This document shows positions 50,693-59,582 of a stretch of 64,000 nt of DNA, in pieces (positions within the stretch are counted from its first letter, which is position 1; each line of letters starts with the position of its first letter). This DNA comes from Bacillus proteolyticus (lineage in GTDB: Bacteria; Bacillota; Bacilli; Bacillales; Bacillaceae_G): the NCBI RefSeq assembly GCF_001884065.1, contig NZ_MACH01000156.1:1-64000 (forward strand), written 5' to 3'. The notes beneath the pieces are model-generated. The model was given only the letters and a program-made list of their open reading frames with translations, was not told the origin of the DNA and ran no database searches. The position numbers were made by a program, and so were the translations under genes.

Positions 50693-51216
50693 AAGAACTA
50701 AAAAAATATCGCTTCTTTTTCATCTTACTACTAGGGCTTCTCTTATTAACTTTTATAAATCAATCTTTAGGATGGAGCGCATTACAACTAACAGGGAATA
50801 GCATTTTAGATATGCTATTTCTACTCCCCCCTGTCCTAATATTTGTAGGGTTACTCGATCAGTGGGTGAAGAAAGAGACGCTAATGAAATACATGGGAGA
50901 AAAGTCCGGCATATATGGAATCTTATTCTCTCTATTATTAGGCGGAATTGCAGCTGGTCCTCTCTACGTGGCTTTTCCAATCGCAGCACTACTCTTAAAA
51001 AAAGGTGCAAGTATTAGGTACATCGTATTTTTCTTAGGCGTTTGGACAACTGCGAAATTGCCGATCATCGTATATGAGTTTTCTTCATTTGGAGCTACTT
51101 TTACACTTATTCATATTGGCTTCGGTCTCGTATTCTTCTATGTAATGGGGATTATTTTTGAGAGGTTTTATGATCAGGGGCAGTTGCTGCAGTACGATAT
51201 AACGAAAGAAATGTAA
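50689..51216 (+). CDS. ArsP/YraQ-like permease, second half
   Basis: A 175-residue protein with five membrane helices and YMGEKSGIYGILFSLLLGGI, AAGPLYVAFPIAALLLKKGA, TAKLPIIVYE. The GxLxxxxLGxIxxxPxxVxxP pattern repeats that of its partner. The ATG overlaps the previous stop, with GGTGGTGATG as ribosome binding site. A good terminator follows, closing the three-gene operon. Confidence 0.75.
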   Translation: MKELKKYRFFFILLLGLLLLTFINQSLGWSALQLTGNSILDMLFLLPPVLIFVGLLDQWVKKETLMKYMGEKSGIYGILFSLLLGGIAAGPLYVAFPIAALLLKKGASIRYIVFFLGVWTTAKLPIIVYEFSSFGATFTLIHIGFGLVFFYVMGIIFERFYDQGQLLQYDITKEM

Positions 51217-51250
51217 AAAGACATCTTTACCTCGTAAAGATGTCTTTTTA
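51215..51250. terminator. Bidirectional terminator
   Basis: AAAAAGACATCTTTAC / GTAAAGATGTCTTTTT with a 3-nt loop. Confidence 0.9.
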
Positions 51251-51258
51251 TATAAACT

Positions 51259-52734
51259 TTAATTTTCGTTCTGTAAAACCCCTGCTACTTCTACTCCCTT
51301 TTTCTCTTCTTTTAAGAATAGCGATACGATAAAAGCAACAACAATAAAGACTAATCCAAGTGCAAATGCACCTTGGAATCCTGATGTTAAACCGTTTAAC
51401 TTCTCTACTGGATCCATTGGATTTGCGGAGCGTTCCATATAGCTAGTTGTTCCTGAAGACATTTTCGAAATAAAGATAGCTGTACCAATTGCGCCAGCTA
51501 CTTGCTGCAGTGTATTAAACAGCGCTGTTCCGTGCGGATATAGATCTGGTGTTAATTGATTTAACCCATATGTTTGTGCTGTCATTACAAACATGAGTCC
51601 AACCATTAATACGCTATGCATGACAATAATTTGTACCATTGATGTGTCAGGAGTAATGCCTTTAAATAAGAACATTGCAATCCCTACTAACACAATGCCA
51701 GGAACGATAACAACTTTCGGACTAAATTTATCAAATAGTTTTCCTGCAATTGGTCCCATTATGGCACTAATAATACTTCCAGGAAGCATTATTAGTCCTG
51801 ATTTAAAGGCTGTAACGAGTAATACTGTTTGCAGGAACATCGGTAATAAAGTCATCGTTGAAAATAATGACATCATAACAATGACGATTAATCCAACTGA
51901 TAATGTAAACATCGGAACTTTAAATGCACGTAATTCTAAAATTGGATTCTCAATTTTTAATTGTCGCACGACAAAAATACATAGTGATATAAGCCCAACA
52001 ATTAAAGCGCCGTACACTTTCGCATCCGACCATCCTAAATCACCTGATGCACTAAAGCTATACACAATCCCGCCGAAGCCTAATGTTGATAAAAGAATAG
52101 ATGGATAATCTACTTTCGGCCTTGTTAACTCTGAAACATTTTGAATGTACTTCATTCCAATTACAATGGAAATGATTACGATTGGAACGACAAAGTAAAA
52201 TAACCAGCGCCAATTCAATGAATCAACGATTACTCCAGATAATGTAGGACCAATTGCTGGAGCTGACATCATAACGAGTGCGATTAATCCCATTGTGGCA
52301 CCACGTTTTTCAGGTGGACAAATAATTAAAATCGTATTCATTAATAACGGTGAAATTAACCCCGTCGCTACTGCTTGGACGATACGGCCGACTAATAAAA
52401 CGGAAAATGTCGGTGCAAATCCCGCAATTAATGTACCGACTAAAAACGTTACCATAGCGATCAAGAACATTTGTCTCGTTGTGAGCCATTGCTGAAGTAA
52501 CGCTGTAATCGGGACTAAAACACCAACTACTAACATGTAAGCTGTAGAAAGCCATTGAATAGTTGAAGCTGTTACGTCAAATTCTTTCATTAGTACCGTT
52601 AACGCATTCCCAAGTAATGTTTCGTTTAATAACGCAACCATTGCCCCTAAAAGTAATGCAATTAAAATGGGGGTATGTTTCATATTAGAAGTATCAACTT
52701 TGCCACTTGTAGGACTCTTAGTTGTAATATTCAT
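51259..52734 (-). CDS. MFS drug exporter, DHA2 (EmrB/QacA) family
   Basis: A 491-residue transporter with 14 predicted helices. Typical DHA2 blocks are LNETLLGNALTVLMKEFDVT, STAYMLVVGVLVPITALLQQ, GRIVQAVATGLISPLLMNTI and the antiporter motif C region GLIALVMMSAPAIGPTLSGV. It exports drugs or other hydrophobic compounds by proton antiport. AGGAGGAGAATCAATAC precedes the ATG; the longer frame to 52791 is rejected. It diverges from a TetR gene with a shared operator region, the classic inducible efflux layout. Confidence 0.9.
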   Translation of the reverse strand: MNITTKSPTSGKVDTSNMKHTPILIALLLGAMVALLNETLLGNALTVLMKEFDVTASTIQWLSTAYMLVVGVLVPITALLQQWLTTRQMFLIAMVTFLVGTLIAGFAPTFSVLLVGRIVQAVATGLISPLLMNTILIICPPEKRGATMGLIALVMMSAPAIGPTLSGVIVDSLNWRWLFYFVVPIVIISIVIGMKYIQNVSELTRPKVDYPSILLSTLGFGGIVYSFSASGDLGWSDAKVYGALIVGLISLCIFVVRQLKIENPILELRAFKVPMFTLSVGLIVIVMMSLFSTMTLLPMFLQTVLLVTAFKSGLIMLPGSIISAIMGPIAGKLFDKFSPKVVIVPGIVLVGIAMFLFKGITPDTSMVQIIVMHSVLMVGLMFVMTAQTYGLNQLTPDLYPHGTALFNTLQQVAGAIGTAIFISKMSSGTTSYMERSANPMDPVEKLNGLTSGFQGAFALGLVFIVVAFIVSLFLKEEKKGVEVAGVLQNEN

Positions 52735-52808
52735 GTATTGATTCTCCTCCTGTTTTTTTACTAAAAAAGCTTTATATACACCGGAACACATGTAATATAA
52801 TATACATA

Positions 52809-52860
52809 TGTAGATTAAAAAGGGAGAATCAATTTTCAGCCACTGTATATTTAATCTACA
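52809..52860. promoter_or_regulatory. Split inverted repeat, candidate TetR operator
   Basis: TGTAGATTAAA (52809-52819) and TTTAATCTACA (52850-52860) are perfect 11-nt arms 30 nt apart in the divergent MFS/TetR spacer. Confidence 0.5.
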
Positions 52861-52877
52861 AAAAAGGAGAATTGTAG

Positions 52878-53453
52878 ATGAACGATAATGAAAAACAACT
52901 TGATTTACGTATTAGACGTACACATAAATTATTGTGGGATTCCTTATTTGAATTAATGACGCAATCAAAACAGAAATATAGTTCCATCACGATTAACCAA
53001 ATTTGTGATCGCGCGATGGTACATCGCACAACCTTTTATAAACATTTTGAAGATAAAGATGCTTTATTAGCATTTGGATTTAAACGATATGGCGAGATGA
53101 TTGCTGAAATACCGCTTTTAGATCGATTAAGTAAACCATTTCAAGTGATGGAACAATTCCTTCATCATGAAGAAATCGGTAAAATATTAGAGGCGCAAAT
53201 GTCTGATGAGCAATTTATTAGCCGTATACATTATTTAAGTCATGAAACAAGAAAACAAGAAACGGAAGCATTAAATCAACTTTGTAAAAATCATACGATG
53301 CCAAACGATTTAATAACGGAATTTTATTCAGGAGTAATCACAGCATTAAGTACGTGGTGGTTTCAAAATGAAAGAAAAGTTTCTGCAGCAGAAATGGATA
53401 GGCACTTCCATCAACTTATTAATCGGGATATTTTTCAGTTTGGAAAGGAATAA
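52878..53453 (+). CDS. TetR-family regulator
   Basis: A 191-residue protein. The helix-turn-helix is YSSITINQICDRAMVHRTTF then YKHFEDKDALLAFGF, and the C-terminal ligand domain is of the TetR_C_7/YfiR-like kind with FYSGVITALSTWWFQNERKV. AAAAAGGAGAATTGTAG precedes the ATG. It probably represses the divergent MFS exporter and itself. Confidence 0.88.
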   Translation: MNDNEKQLDLRIRRTHKLLWDSLFELMTQSKQKYSSITINQICDRAMVHRTTFYKHFEDKDALLAFGFKRYGEMIAEIPLLDRLSKPFQVMEQFLHHEEIGKILEAQMSDEQFISRIHYLSHETRKQETEALNQLCKNHTMPNDLITEFYSGVITALSTWWFQNERKVSAAEMDRHFHQLINRDIFQFGKE

Positions 53454-53463
53454 TTTCACCATT

Positions 53464-53493
53464 AAAAAAAGCCCATATGAAAATGGGCTTTTT
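53464..53493. terminator. Bidirectional terminator
   Basis: AAAAAAAGCCCAT / ATGGGCTTTTTG. Confidence 0.88.
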
Positions 53494-53498
53494 GCATA

Positions 53499-54158
53499 CT
53501 ATTTATTCTCTTTTAACTTCTCTAACTCCAGCTGTACTTCTTCTTGCAAATTTTGATCTAACACTTCTTGTTGATTAGGAGACTTCAAATTATAAAAATA
53601 GTTACTAGCAGCTGTTTCTGCTTCTAGTTTTTGCACATAAGATTCAATGCGTGCAAAGCCTTTCGCTGTACTTTCTGTATGGAAAGAATCAATTGCCGTG
53701 TTGCTCTCTTTTATCGCTCGCGCCGCATTTAACCGCGAAACAAGAACTAGTTCTTTATATTGCAACTCTCCATATTTCTTTTGCAATTTGTCAATTTGTT
53801 CATAAAGCGTCGCTGTCTGCTCTTTTGTTATTTCGTACTGCTTGCGATATAGCTCCGCTTTTTTCTCATTCACGATTTTTTCTTGCAGGGCTAACTGTGC
53901 CATTTGATCTTCTTCGCGTGATACTGCAAGCTCAGCTTGGCGAGTTCTCTTCGCAATAAGGGCATCCGTTTCTGAAATTAATGCTTCATATTTCTTTTCT
54001 AAATAATATTGATGAGCGAGTGCTTTTTGAGCTTTCGTAATTTGCTGTTCTGTTTCGCGAAGATATTGCTTCAACATGCTAACAGGATTTTCTACCTTAT
54101 CTAACGTTTGATGCACATCCGCTACCACAATATTTTTAATACGTTTTAAAATACCCAT
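53499..54158 (-). CDS. PspA/IM30 (LiaH-like) membrane stress protein
   Basis: A 219-residue almost wholly helical protein. It starts with an amphipathic segment MGILKRIKNIVVADVHQTLD and continues as long coiled coils (ENPVSMLKQYLRETEQQITK; TATLYEQIDKLQKKYGEL) as in PspA, LiaH and Vipp1, which build large assemblies on stressed membranes. GGAGGAGAAGTAAT precedes the ATG. The upstream membrane-protein gene ends 3 nt before it, so the two form an operon. Confidence 0.88.
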   Translation of the reverse strand: MGILKRIKNIVVADVHQTLDKVENPVSMLKQYLRETEQQITKAQKALAHQYYLEKKYEALISETDALIAKRTRQAELAVSREEDQMAQLALQEKIVNEKKAELYRKQYEITKEQTATLYEQIDKLQKKYGELQYKELVLVSRLNAARAIKESNTAIDSFHTESTAKGFARIESYVQKLEAETAASNYFYNLKSPNQQEVLDQNLQEEVQLELEKLKENK

Positions 54159-54160
54159 TA

Positions 54161-54706
54161 TTACTTCTCCTCCTTACGAATATTGCGTTCCCATTGATCT
54201 AAAATATCTACTTGTTGTTGTACTTGAAAATCGCTGTATAAATCTATATCAGTTGCCATTCTTTTTTCTTTAAACTTTTTATATGCCCAAACAATCGCTG
54301 CAACAAATGCAAGCATCGGAAGGACCGGTAATAAACCAATAACTAGAAGCAATATGCCTGTCCACTTTTTAACCATATTCCCTTCAGACTTACGAAGCAT
54401 GAACCATCCGAAAAGAACAAATCCAAACGCTAACAGGAATGGTATAAAGAATAAACCTTCAAACTCTTTTTCATGATGTTTTTCATGATGCTGATCTCGT
54501 TCAAAGTTATTAAACTTTTCTTTTTGCGAGATGAAAGCTTCTCTTTCTTTATCGTGAGAAACAGTATATGCCGCTTGCTTATGCTTCTCATGATCCCACC
54601 TTTCGAACTTCATACTATGTAATCCAAACAATAGTAATGCCAGAAGTAACGGAAGGATCAAAATCCATTTTAACCAACGCAATTTTTTACGTTTATTCTT
54701 TTTCAT
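54161..54706 (-). CDS. Membrane partner of PspA-like protein
   Basis: A 181-residue protein: basic start MKKNKRKKLRWLKWILILPL with a first helix (13-32), a charged outer segment with a His/Glu stretch (ERDQHHEKHHEKEFEGL), two or three more helices (about 78-98, 108-135) and a cytoplasmic tail (DIDLYSDFQVQQQVDILDQW). The tight link to a PspA-like gene suggests that it anchors or regulates that protein, as LiaI-type proteins do. GGTGGTGAGCAG precedes the ATG. Family not recognised. Confidence 0.65.
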   Translation of the reverse strand: MKKNKRKKLRWLKWILILPLLLALLLFGLHSMKFERWDHEKHKQAAYTVSHDKEREAFISQKEKFNNFERDQHHEKHHEKEFEGLFFIPFLLAFGFVLFGWFMLRKSEGNMVKKWTGILLLVIGLLPVLPMLAFVAAIVWAYKKFKEKRMATDIDLYSDFQVQQQVDILDQWERNIRKEEK

Positions 54707-55106
54707 CTGCTCACCACCATCTATCATTCGTTTTGAAATAAGTAAAAAATGTATTACCTCCCTTTACCTTTGATACATATGAGTGTAAAACTTAGACGTG
54801 AGAAAAGGATGAAAGAAACATGATGAATATATGAGAAACATCTAAAAATTTTCTCATAATTATTCCAAAACGAAAGAACCCAATCTCTCCATATAAAATA
54901 GAGAAATTGGGTTCTTGGTTCATTATTTCTATTCACTTTAGAAACTTACATACCGATTTTCTTCAGGTCCGAATTTTCAACAATTGAATGGAGAAAAAAG
55001 CGTCGATAAATTTTTGTTCCAAATATTCAGAATCGATATTAAAATAAACGATAGGGATAGGGATAGGGGTATGGAATCATAAATTATACATAACGAGGGA
55101 ATAGAA
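54707..55106. other. Divergent spacer with terminator
   Basis: Contains the hairpin at 54874-54916 and a short GATAGG tandem (three units near 55047-55066). No gene supported. Confidence 0.5.
54874..54916. terminator. Terminator-like hairpin
   Basis: AAGAACCCAATCTCTC / GAGAAATTGGGTTCTT. It follows no visible gene in either direction. Confidence 0.65.
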
Positions 55107-55994
55107 ATGAAAATTCAATTAAAAGCTGATTTAATGCTACTACTAGTTACATTTTTTTGGGGTGCATCCATCCTACTTACAAAGCTTGGACTTGATGGCA
55201 TAGAAGAATATAATTTAATCGCATTACGATTTATTATTGCCTTTCTTTTATCAGGTTTAATATTTTACAAACATTTATTCAAAGTCGATTTAAAAACTGT
55301 AAAATATGCCTTTATACTAGCTTCTGTTTTATTTATCGTTTACATTTTTGCGACATTCGGCACAAAGTATACTAGTGTCTCTAATGCTGGTTTCTTACTA
55401 TGTCTCACAGTCATTTTCATTCCAATATTATCAGCTATATTTTTAAAACACATTCCTGAAAAGAAAGTTATAGTAGGAATCATTTTAACGATAATAGGAA
55501 TCGGCTTATTAACATTAACTAGCGAATTCAAGATCGGTAACGGCGATATATTCTGTATACTGTCTGCCCTATTTTATGCGATTCACGTCATCATTACTGG
55601 AAGTGTAACGAAACATGTGAACTCGATTGCGCTCGGGGTCATACAACTCGGTTTCGTCGGCCTATTTAGCCTTATTTTTTCATTCATTATAGAAACGCCA
55701 AAGCTTCCTGGCACGATCGACTCATGGCTAATCATCTTAGCCTTAAGCATATTTTGCACCGCAGTCGCATTCATCGTGCAAGTAATCGCCCAGCAATACA
55801 CTACGCCTACCCATACAGGACTTATTTTTTCATTAGAACCTGTCTTTTCAGCAGGATTTGCCTTTGTTTTCACAGGCGAAACGCTCACAGGGAAAGGGTA
55901 TTTAGGGGCGACGCTTATATTGTTGAGTGTGTTGATTGCTGAGTTGGATTTTAAGAGTTTGTTGAGGCCTAATTATAAGAAGAATATGGAGTAA
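55107..55994 (+). CDS. EamA/DMT-family transporter
   Basis: A 295-residue protein with ten helices in two EamA repeats: MLLLVTFFWGASILLTKLGL near the start, and in the second half FCILSALFYAIHVIITGSVT and GLIFSLEPVFSAGFAFVFTG. These proteins export amino acids or other metabolites; the substrate is unknown. AACGAGGGAATAGAA precedes the ATG. The last ~90 nt switch to G-rich, C-poor codons (18 G to 3 C in 55921-55980). Confidence 0.88.
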   Translation: MKIQLKADLMLLLVTFFWGASILLTKLGLDGIEEYNLIALRFIIAFLLSGLIFYKHLFKVDLKTVKYAFILASVLFIVYIFATFGTKYTSVSNAGFLLCLTVIFIPILSAIFLKHIPEKKVIVGIILTIIGIGLLTLTSEFKIGNGDIFCILSALFYAIHVIITGSVTKHVNSIALGVIQLGFVGLFSLIFSFIIETPKLPGTIDSWLIILALSIFCTAVAFIVQVIAQQYTTPTHTGLIFSLEPVFSAGFAFVFTGETLTGKGYLGATLILLSVLIAELDFKSLLRPNYKKNME

Positions 55995-56224
55995 ACATTT
56001 CACTATGATCAATAAACATACCCCAGAAAAATATGAGTTTATATTATTTTCATTCCCTTAACTTAAATTTTCTTTTAAATGAGCCTTTTTTTAGATGCTA
56101 TCTTCGAATAAGGTAGCATCTAAAAAATGTTAAAAGAAATTTTCCCTAGTATCTTCTTATATTTTATGTAGCCTTCATATTTGACCTTGTCTACGTTCTT
56201 TGAAGTGAAGATGTTCAAAATTAC

Positions 56225-56992
56225 TTACTGAATATAGTCATACAGATTTTTCGCTAACAATAAACAAGTTACTGTAATGAAAAGAGCACGAACATACCCG
56301 CTTCCTTTTTTTATAGCAAATTTGGAGCCAACAATCCCTCCAGCAATTTGAGCAATCCCCATTATAAAACCATACACATAGTTTACTTGCCCTACATACA
56401 TAAACATCAACAATGCACCAACATTACTTCCTAAATTAAGAAGCTTCGCATTACCTGCTGCTTTTAAAAAGTCATACCCAATAAATAAAAGAGAAAACAT
56501 TAAAAACGAACCTGTGCCAGGACCTAGAAATCCATCATAAAAACCAATAGCAAAAACAAAAAAAGTAAAGATAATGACGTGTCGACCAGACAATTTTTTA
56601 TGAGTGGAAATACTACCCCAATCCTTTTTGAATATCGTATAAATAGCAACCGCACCAAGCATGATTAGCATCAATGGCTTCAGTAGTTCTGGGTTCATTA
56701 AATGAACGGTCCATGCACCTATTACGGAACCTATGAAAGTTAGTGGAACTAATTTAAACGCCGATTTCAAATCAAGATTACCAGAACGATAAAACACAAT
56801 ATTACTAGTTGCACACCCCATTGTCGACGCTAGTTTATTCGTAGCTACTGCACTTGCTGGGTTCAGTCCTGTAAATAATAAAGCTGGTAAAGCAATCAGT
56901 CCTCCACCACCTACAACTGAATCAATAAATGCAGCTAAAAATCCAAAAGCAATCAAAATAATTAATACTGATGGGTCTAAATAAAAATCCAT
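56225..56992 (-). CDS. TSUP (TauE/SafE) family exporter
   Basis: A 255-residue protein with about eight helices. Two repeats carry LAAFIDSVVGGGGLIALPAL and FAIGFYDGFLGPGTGSFLMF, the GGG and GPG hallmark loops of the sulfite/sulfoacetate exporter family TauE/SafE/YfcA. GGGAGGTTAATAGT precedes this ATG, so the eight-codon longer frame is rejected. It diverges from a TrmB-type regulator, which may control it. Substrate unknown, probably a small organic or sulfur anion. Confidence 0.88.
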   Translation of the reverse strand: MDFYLDPSVLIILIAFGFLAAFIDSVVGGGGLIALPALLFTGLNPASAVATNKLASTMGCATSNIVFYRSGNLDLKSAFKLVPLTFIGSVIGAWTVHLMNPELLKPLMLIMLGAVAIYTIFKKDWGSISTHKKLSGRHVIIFTFFVFAIGFYDGFLGPGTGSFLMFSLLFIGYDFLKAAGNAKLLNLGSNVGALLMFMYVGQVNYVYGFIMGIAQIAGGIVGSKFAIKKGSGYVRALFITVTCLLLAKNLYDYIQ

Positions 56993-57102
56993 ACTATTAA
57001 CCTCCCATTTAGTCACTATTTGAATAGTAACTAATAATTTGCTAAATGTAAACAGTTATTGTAACGTTGAAATATAAAAGCAAACATCGGAGGACGAAAA
57101 AA

Positions 57103-57888
57103 GTGGACTACATAGTGCAACAGCTTAAAAAAATTGGTTTCAATGAATATGAAGCTAAATCTTATGTATCTCTTGTTAAACAGGGGCCTGTCACAGCCTA
57201 CCAAGTGAGTAAGGATTCAGGTGTCCCGAGAGCGCGAATTTACGAGATTTTAGGTAACCTTGTAGAAAAAGGAATTGTCATGAAGGAAGAAATAAATGAC
57301 ACTACTCGCTATTCACCTCTACCTGTTGAAGTCTTTTTACAGAAGGCTCAATCAGAATGGCAGTCTACTTATGAAGGAATCAGTGATTCATTAAAAAAAC
57401 TAGAAACTTTCGAGGAAAAAACGGATAATCGAGTGATTACTTTAAAAGACAATAAAACAATAATTAGCTATTGTCAGGCATTAATCAAAAAAGCAGAAAA
57501 ACGTATTGTCATTTCGATGTGGGATGAGATGTACGAAGCATTAAAAGAGGAACTATCTGAGGTAGCTGATAAAGTTACAGTACAAGGTATTACCCTGCAT
57601 GTCGAAAACCCAATTAAAAATCTAGAAGCCCATCGTATAACACCTTATACAGAAATCCGGTCTACAGAACATTGGTTTATTTTATCGATAGATTCTAAAG
57701 AGATGATTTATGGACCATCACTTGAGGAGCGTAATATTGCTTTTTATACAGATGATCCCGTTCATATATACTTATTAGAGGATTATGTATGGCATGATGT
57801 TTTAGTGAATCGACTTGTACGACGTAGCCAAGATGATTTAGAGCAATGGATTACTACAGAGAGAAAATCCTTCTTTATGGAAAAATAA
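57103..57888 (+). CDS. TrmB-family transcriptional regulator
   Basis: A 261-residue protein. The N-terminal TrmB winged helix (about 5-75) is IGFNEYEAKSYVSLVKQGPV, then SKDSGVPRARIYEILGNLVE. The C-termin al sensor domain (about 105-250) has AEKRIVISMWDEMYEALKEE and HWFILSIDSKEMIYGPSLEE. TrmB proteins bind sugars or related ligands. The GTG start has GGAGGACGAAAAAA upstream. It lies 110 nt from the divergent TSUP exporter gene, its likely target. A terminator follows at 57978. Confidence 0.87.
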   Translation: MDYIVQQLKKIGFNEYEAKSYVSLVKQGPVTAYQVSKDSGVPRARIYEILGNLVEKGIVMKEEINDTTRYSPLPVEVFLQKAQSEWQSTYEGISDSLKKLETFEEKTDNRVITLKDNKTIISYCQALIKKAEKRIVISMWDEMYEALKEELSEVADKVTVQGITLHVENPIKNLEAHRITPYTEIRSTEHWFILSIDSKEMIYGPSLEERNIAFYTDDPVHIYLLEDYVWHDVLVNRLVRRSQDDLEQWITTERKSFFMEK

Positions 57889-57977
57889 GAAACATATTCA
57901 AAGGGTTTCGCCAGTTAATAAACATTTACAAGAGCAAATCAAAAATTTACGTATTAAACCTAATAACTTCTCCATAT

Positions 57978-58019
57978 AAAAATAGCCGACTATTATATAG
58001 TAAACAGTCGGCTATTTTT
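57978..58019. terminator. Bidirectional terminator
   Basis: AAATAGCCGACT / AGTCGGCTATTTTT with a 14-nt loop. Confidence 0.85.
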
Positions 58020-58083
58020 AGTATATTGATTTATACAGACGCTATCATTTTCGCTTTGTGGAATATTCCCATTAACCCAGCGA

Positions 58084-58251
58084 TTAATGAGATAAACGCT
58101 TCTCCCACTCTTTCACCTTTTCAATTGTTACATCTAATTTTTTAGCTATTTCTTCTATACTCATTCCTTTAAAGAGCATTCCAGCTGCCGAAAGTGCTTT
58201 ATCTATTTCTTCTTGCTTCTCTTGCTCATATAAACGACCTACTTTTGTCAT
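58084..58251 (-). CDS. 55-residue protein, Rpn/PDDEXK-tail-like
   Basis: MTKVGRLYEQEKQEEIDKAL, then SAAGMLFKGMSIEEIAKKLD and VTIEKVKEWEKRL. The KGMSIEEIAKxLxxTIEKV part is what ends many Rpn/PD-(D/E)XK transposase-like proteins and also some small helix-turn-helix proteins. AAAGGAG lies 9 nt before the ATG, so it may be a domesticated fragment that is still translated. Confidence 0.55.
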   Translation of the reverse strand: MTKVGRLYEQEKQEEIDKALSAAGMLFKGMSIEEIAKKLDVTIEKVKEWEKRLSH

Positions 58252-58295
58252 CCGTAACCACTCCTTTACTTTTTTATATGCCTTCTTCTATTTTA

Positions 58296-59582
58296 TCATC
58301 CAATCTCCACAAACCGCCCAAACTCCTTCAAGAATCTTAGGTTAAAACTGCCCACAGGTCCATTTCGATGCTTCGCCACATGAATCTCCGTCATCTCTTT
58401 CTGCTTCGTTTCCTTATCGTAATAATCTTCACGATACATAAGCATAATGACATCCGCATCTTGCTCAATTTGTCCCGTCTCTCTTAAATCAGATAAAAGC
58501 GGGCGCTTATCTTGACGTGACTCTACTGAACGAGACAATTGCGACAACGCTACTACACAAACATTCAAATCACGCGCTAATAACTTAAGCTTACGCGAAA
58601 TTTCACTAATCTCCTGAAATCGATTGCCCTTATGCTTCGGATCCCCCGTAATAAGCTGCAAATAATCTACAATAACTAAAAGCTTTTTATCGCCGTGCTT
58701 CCTCTTTAACTTACGAGTTTGCATCCAAATATCTTGCACTGTAACGCCTGCATTATCGTAAATCTCAAGTGGTAACTCCCCGATCTCCGCAAACGCCTTA
58801 CTCACCTTTTCCCAGTCTTCCATCGCAAAACGGTGCTTCGGATTTTTCAATCTGCCTCCTGACACTTCACCTACGCAAGACGCCATCCTTTTTAACAATT
58901 GCTTACTACTCATCTCTAATGAAAACAATCCAACTGCCGCTCCAGACTTCGCCGCATGCAGTCCAACATTTAACGCAAACGCAGTTTTCCCCATAGAAGG
59001 ACGTGCACCAAGAACGACAAAATCACCTTCCTGCAATCCGCACGTCATTTTATTTAGCGATATATAACCAGTCTCAATACCAGTAATCTCTTTCGCATCT
59101 TGATGAAGCTCTTCATACAAACCAACTAACGCATCCTTCAAATCAAACTCACATACACAGTCCTTTTCCTCTAACTCACAAAGTTCCGTAATCGTCTCAC
59201 CAATAATTTTCTCATTCTTCTCCGCAATAAGACGCTCTCCCATCTTGTGCCCAAGAACGCCAGCCTGATACATTTTCCATGCACCTCGAACAAGCCCCTC
59301 ATAATAAGAGAAATTGCTAGTCGCAGGCACACCATCCATTAACCCTATAAAATACTCCATTCCCCCGATCCCCTTCAAAAAATTTGGATCTACTCTAGAA
59401 ATGAATGTCACAAGATCAATCGGTTGCCCTTCCTCTTCCATTTTTCGCAGTAACTGAAATATAGACTTATGCACTGGCATAGAAAAATACTGCTCCGTCA
59501 AACGGCACTCCTTAATAAGCTCTCCATCAAGTAATAGAGAACCTAACACCGTCTTTTCCGCCTCCACATTTTGAATGCTCAT
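58296..59582 (-). CDS. DnaB-like replicative helicase
   Basis: A 428-residue RecA-fold helicase. The N-terminal DnaB domain (1-105) has EAEKTVLGSLLLDGELIKEC. The ATPase domain has Walker A GARPSMGKTAF, Walker B LLVIVDYLQLI, an SQLSR motif and the arginine-finger region SDLRETGQIEQDADVIM. It unwinds DNA as a hexamer at forks. It is shorter than the chromosomal DnaC (about 450 residues) and lies with a DnaD-like gene, so it looks like an accessory or phage-type replication pair. The ATG overlaps the DnaD-like stop by 4 nt. Confidence 0.9.
   Translation of the reverse strand: MSIQNVEAEKTVLGSLLLDGELIKECRLTEQYFSMPVHKSIFQLLRKMEEEGQPIDLVTFISRVDPNFLKGIGGMEYFIGLMDGVPATSNFSYYEGLVRGAWKMYQAGVLGHKMGERLIAEKNEKIIGETITELCELEEKDCVCEFDLKDALVGLYEELHQDAKEITGIETGYISLNKMTCGLQEGDFVVLGARPSMGKTAFALNVGLHAAKSGAAVGLFSLEMSSKQLLKRMASCVGEVSGGRLKNPKHRFAMEDWEKVSKAFAEIGELPLEIYDNAGVTVQDIWMQTRKLKRKHGDKKLLVIVDYLQLITGDPKHKGNRFQEISEISRKLKLLARDLNVCVVALSQLSRSVESRQDKRPLLSDLRETGQIEQDADVIMLMYREDYYDKETKQKEMTEIHVAKHRNGPVGSFNLRFLKEFGRFVEIG

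Noticed and set aside
55047-55066. GATAGG tandem as a functional repeat
   Set aside because: Only about three units; too short to support anything but chance or slippage.
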